DNA of 6,026 nt from positions 1-6,026 of the forward strand of contig JAJZGH010000269.1 in NCBI GenBank assembly GCA_021798635.1, written 5' to 3'. Shown here piece by piece: positions 5,919 to 6,026 of the stretch. How positions within the stretch are numbered: the stretch's first letter is position 1; the number at the start of each line of letters is the position of its first letter. The notes under the pieces were generated by a model. It was not told where the DNA came from. It saw only the letters and a list, made by a program, of their open reading frames with translations, and ran no database searches. The DNA comes from Planctomycetota bacterium (GTDB lineage: Bacteria > Planctomycetota > Phycisphaerae > WQYP01). Position numbers and translations under genes: made by a program.

Positions 5919-6026
5919 GATCCATACATTGAAATATCCGTTTTCATGGCCTCCGTTTTTCGCAGAGGGAACCTCATACAGCTTCGCGATCTCTTTTACC
6001 CGCCTGCCTATGGCCGCCACGCCCCT
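5919..6026. other. Right-edge stretch, possible 3' end of a minus-strand gene
   Basis: No confident gene is seen here. On the minus strand one frame is open from the edge through this stretch (GVAAIGRRVKEIAKLYEVP, then SAKNGGHENGYFNVW) and continues through the inverted repeat to a stop at 5724-5726, overlapping the plus-strand gene by 195 bases. It could be the tail of a gene entering from the right, but it could equally be chance. The plus strand carries the short direct repeat CCGTTTT at 5938-5944 and 5952-5958. Confidence 0.3.

Overview
The window is GC-rich bacterial chromosomal DNA (clearly above half G+C by eye) with a compact layout. Five genes lie on the minus strand and are read from right to left. 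One small gene is divergent, on the plus strand. Nothing looks like a phage, transposase, CRISPR array or RNA gene. A RicT/PSP1-type protein with a long Pro/Gly/Asn-rich tail, an EVE-domain protein of the NxLALxxLR type and two large unrecognised membrane-anchored proteins would suit a planctomycete (Phycisphaerae-like) genome. This assignment is inference from protein style, not from a marker gene.

Right to left on the minus strand: (1) ilvE, a branched-chain aminotransferase (4395-5312), behind a good sigma70-type promoter. (2) A 196-bp gap carrying a triple heptamer repeat, a spaced 10-bp direct repeat and a possible -10 box. (3) A RicT/PSP1 protein (2921-4198) with the family's two C-x4-CC cysteine clusters and a disordered tail of about 118 residues. 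(4) An EVE-domain protein (2417-2836). (5) A membrane-anchored protein of about 499 residues (886-2385) built from two diverged copies of a ~160-residue unit. (6) After a 185-bp gap with a possible promoter, an integral membrane protein that starts at 700 and runs off the left edge.

On the plus strand, a 141-residue single-pass membrane protein (5493-5918) is transcribed away from ilvE. The region between them (5313-5492) holds two back-to-back promoter-like sequences. The small gene ends in a perfect 14-bp inverted repeat (5862-5892), which supplies part of its last codons and looks like an inserted palindromic repeat. An open minus-strand reading frame enters from the right edge and meets this gene tail to tail, but it is not a confident gene.

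Functionally, IlvE is housekeeping amino-acid metabolism. RicT-family proteins act in RNA processing and decay, and EVE domains are thought to read modified nucleobases. The ricT-EVE-499-aa stretch is closely spaced (84 and 31 bp gaps) and could be one transcription unit, but the sequence does not show a shared pathway. No clearly new system is evident. The best leads are the duplicated 499-aa protein, the palindromic repeat at a gene's 3' end, and the repeat-rich ricT leader.
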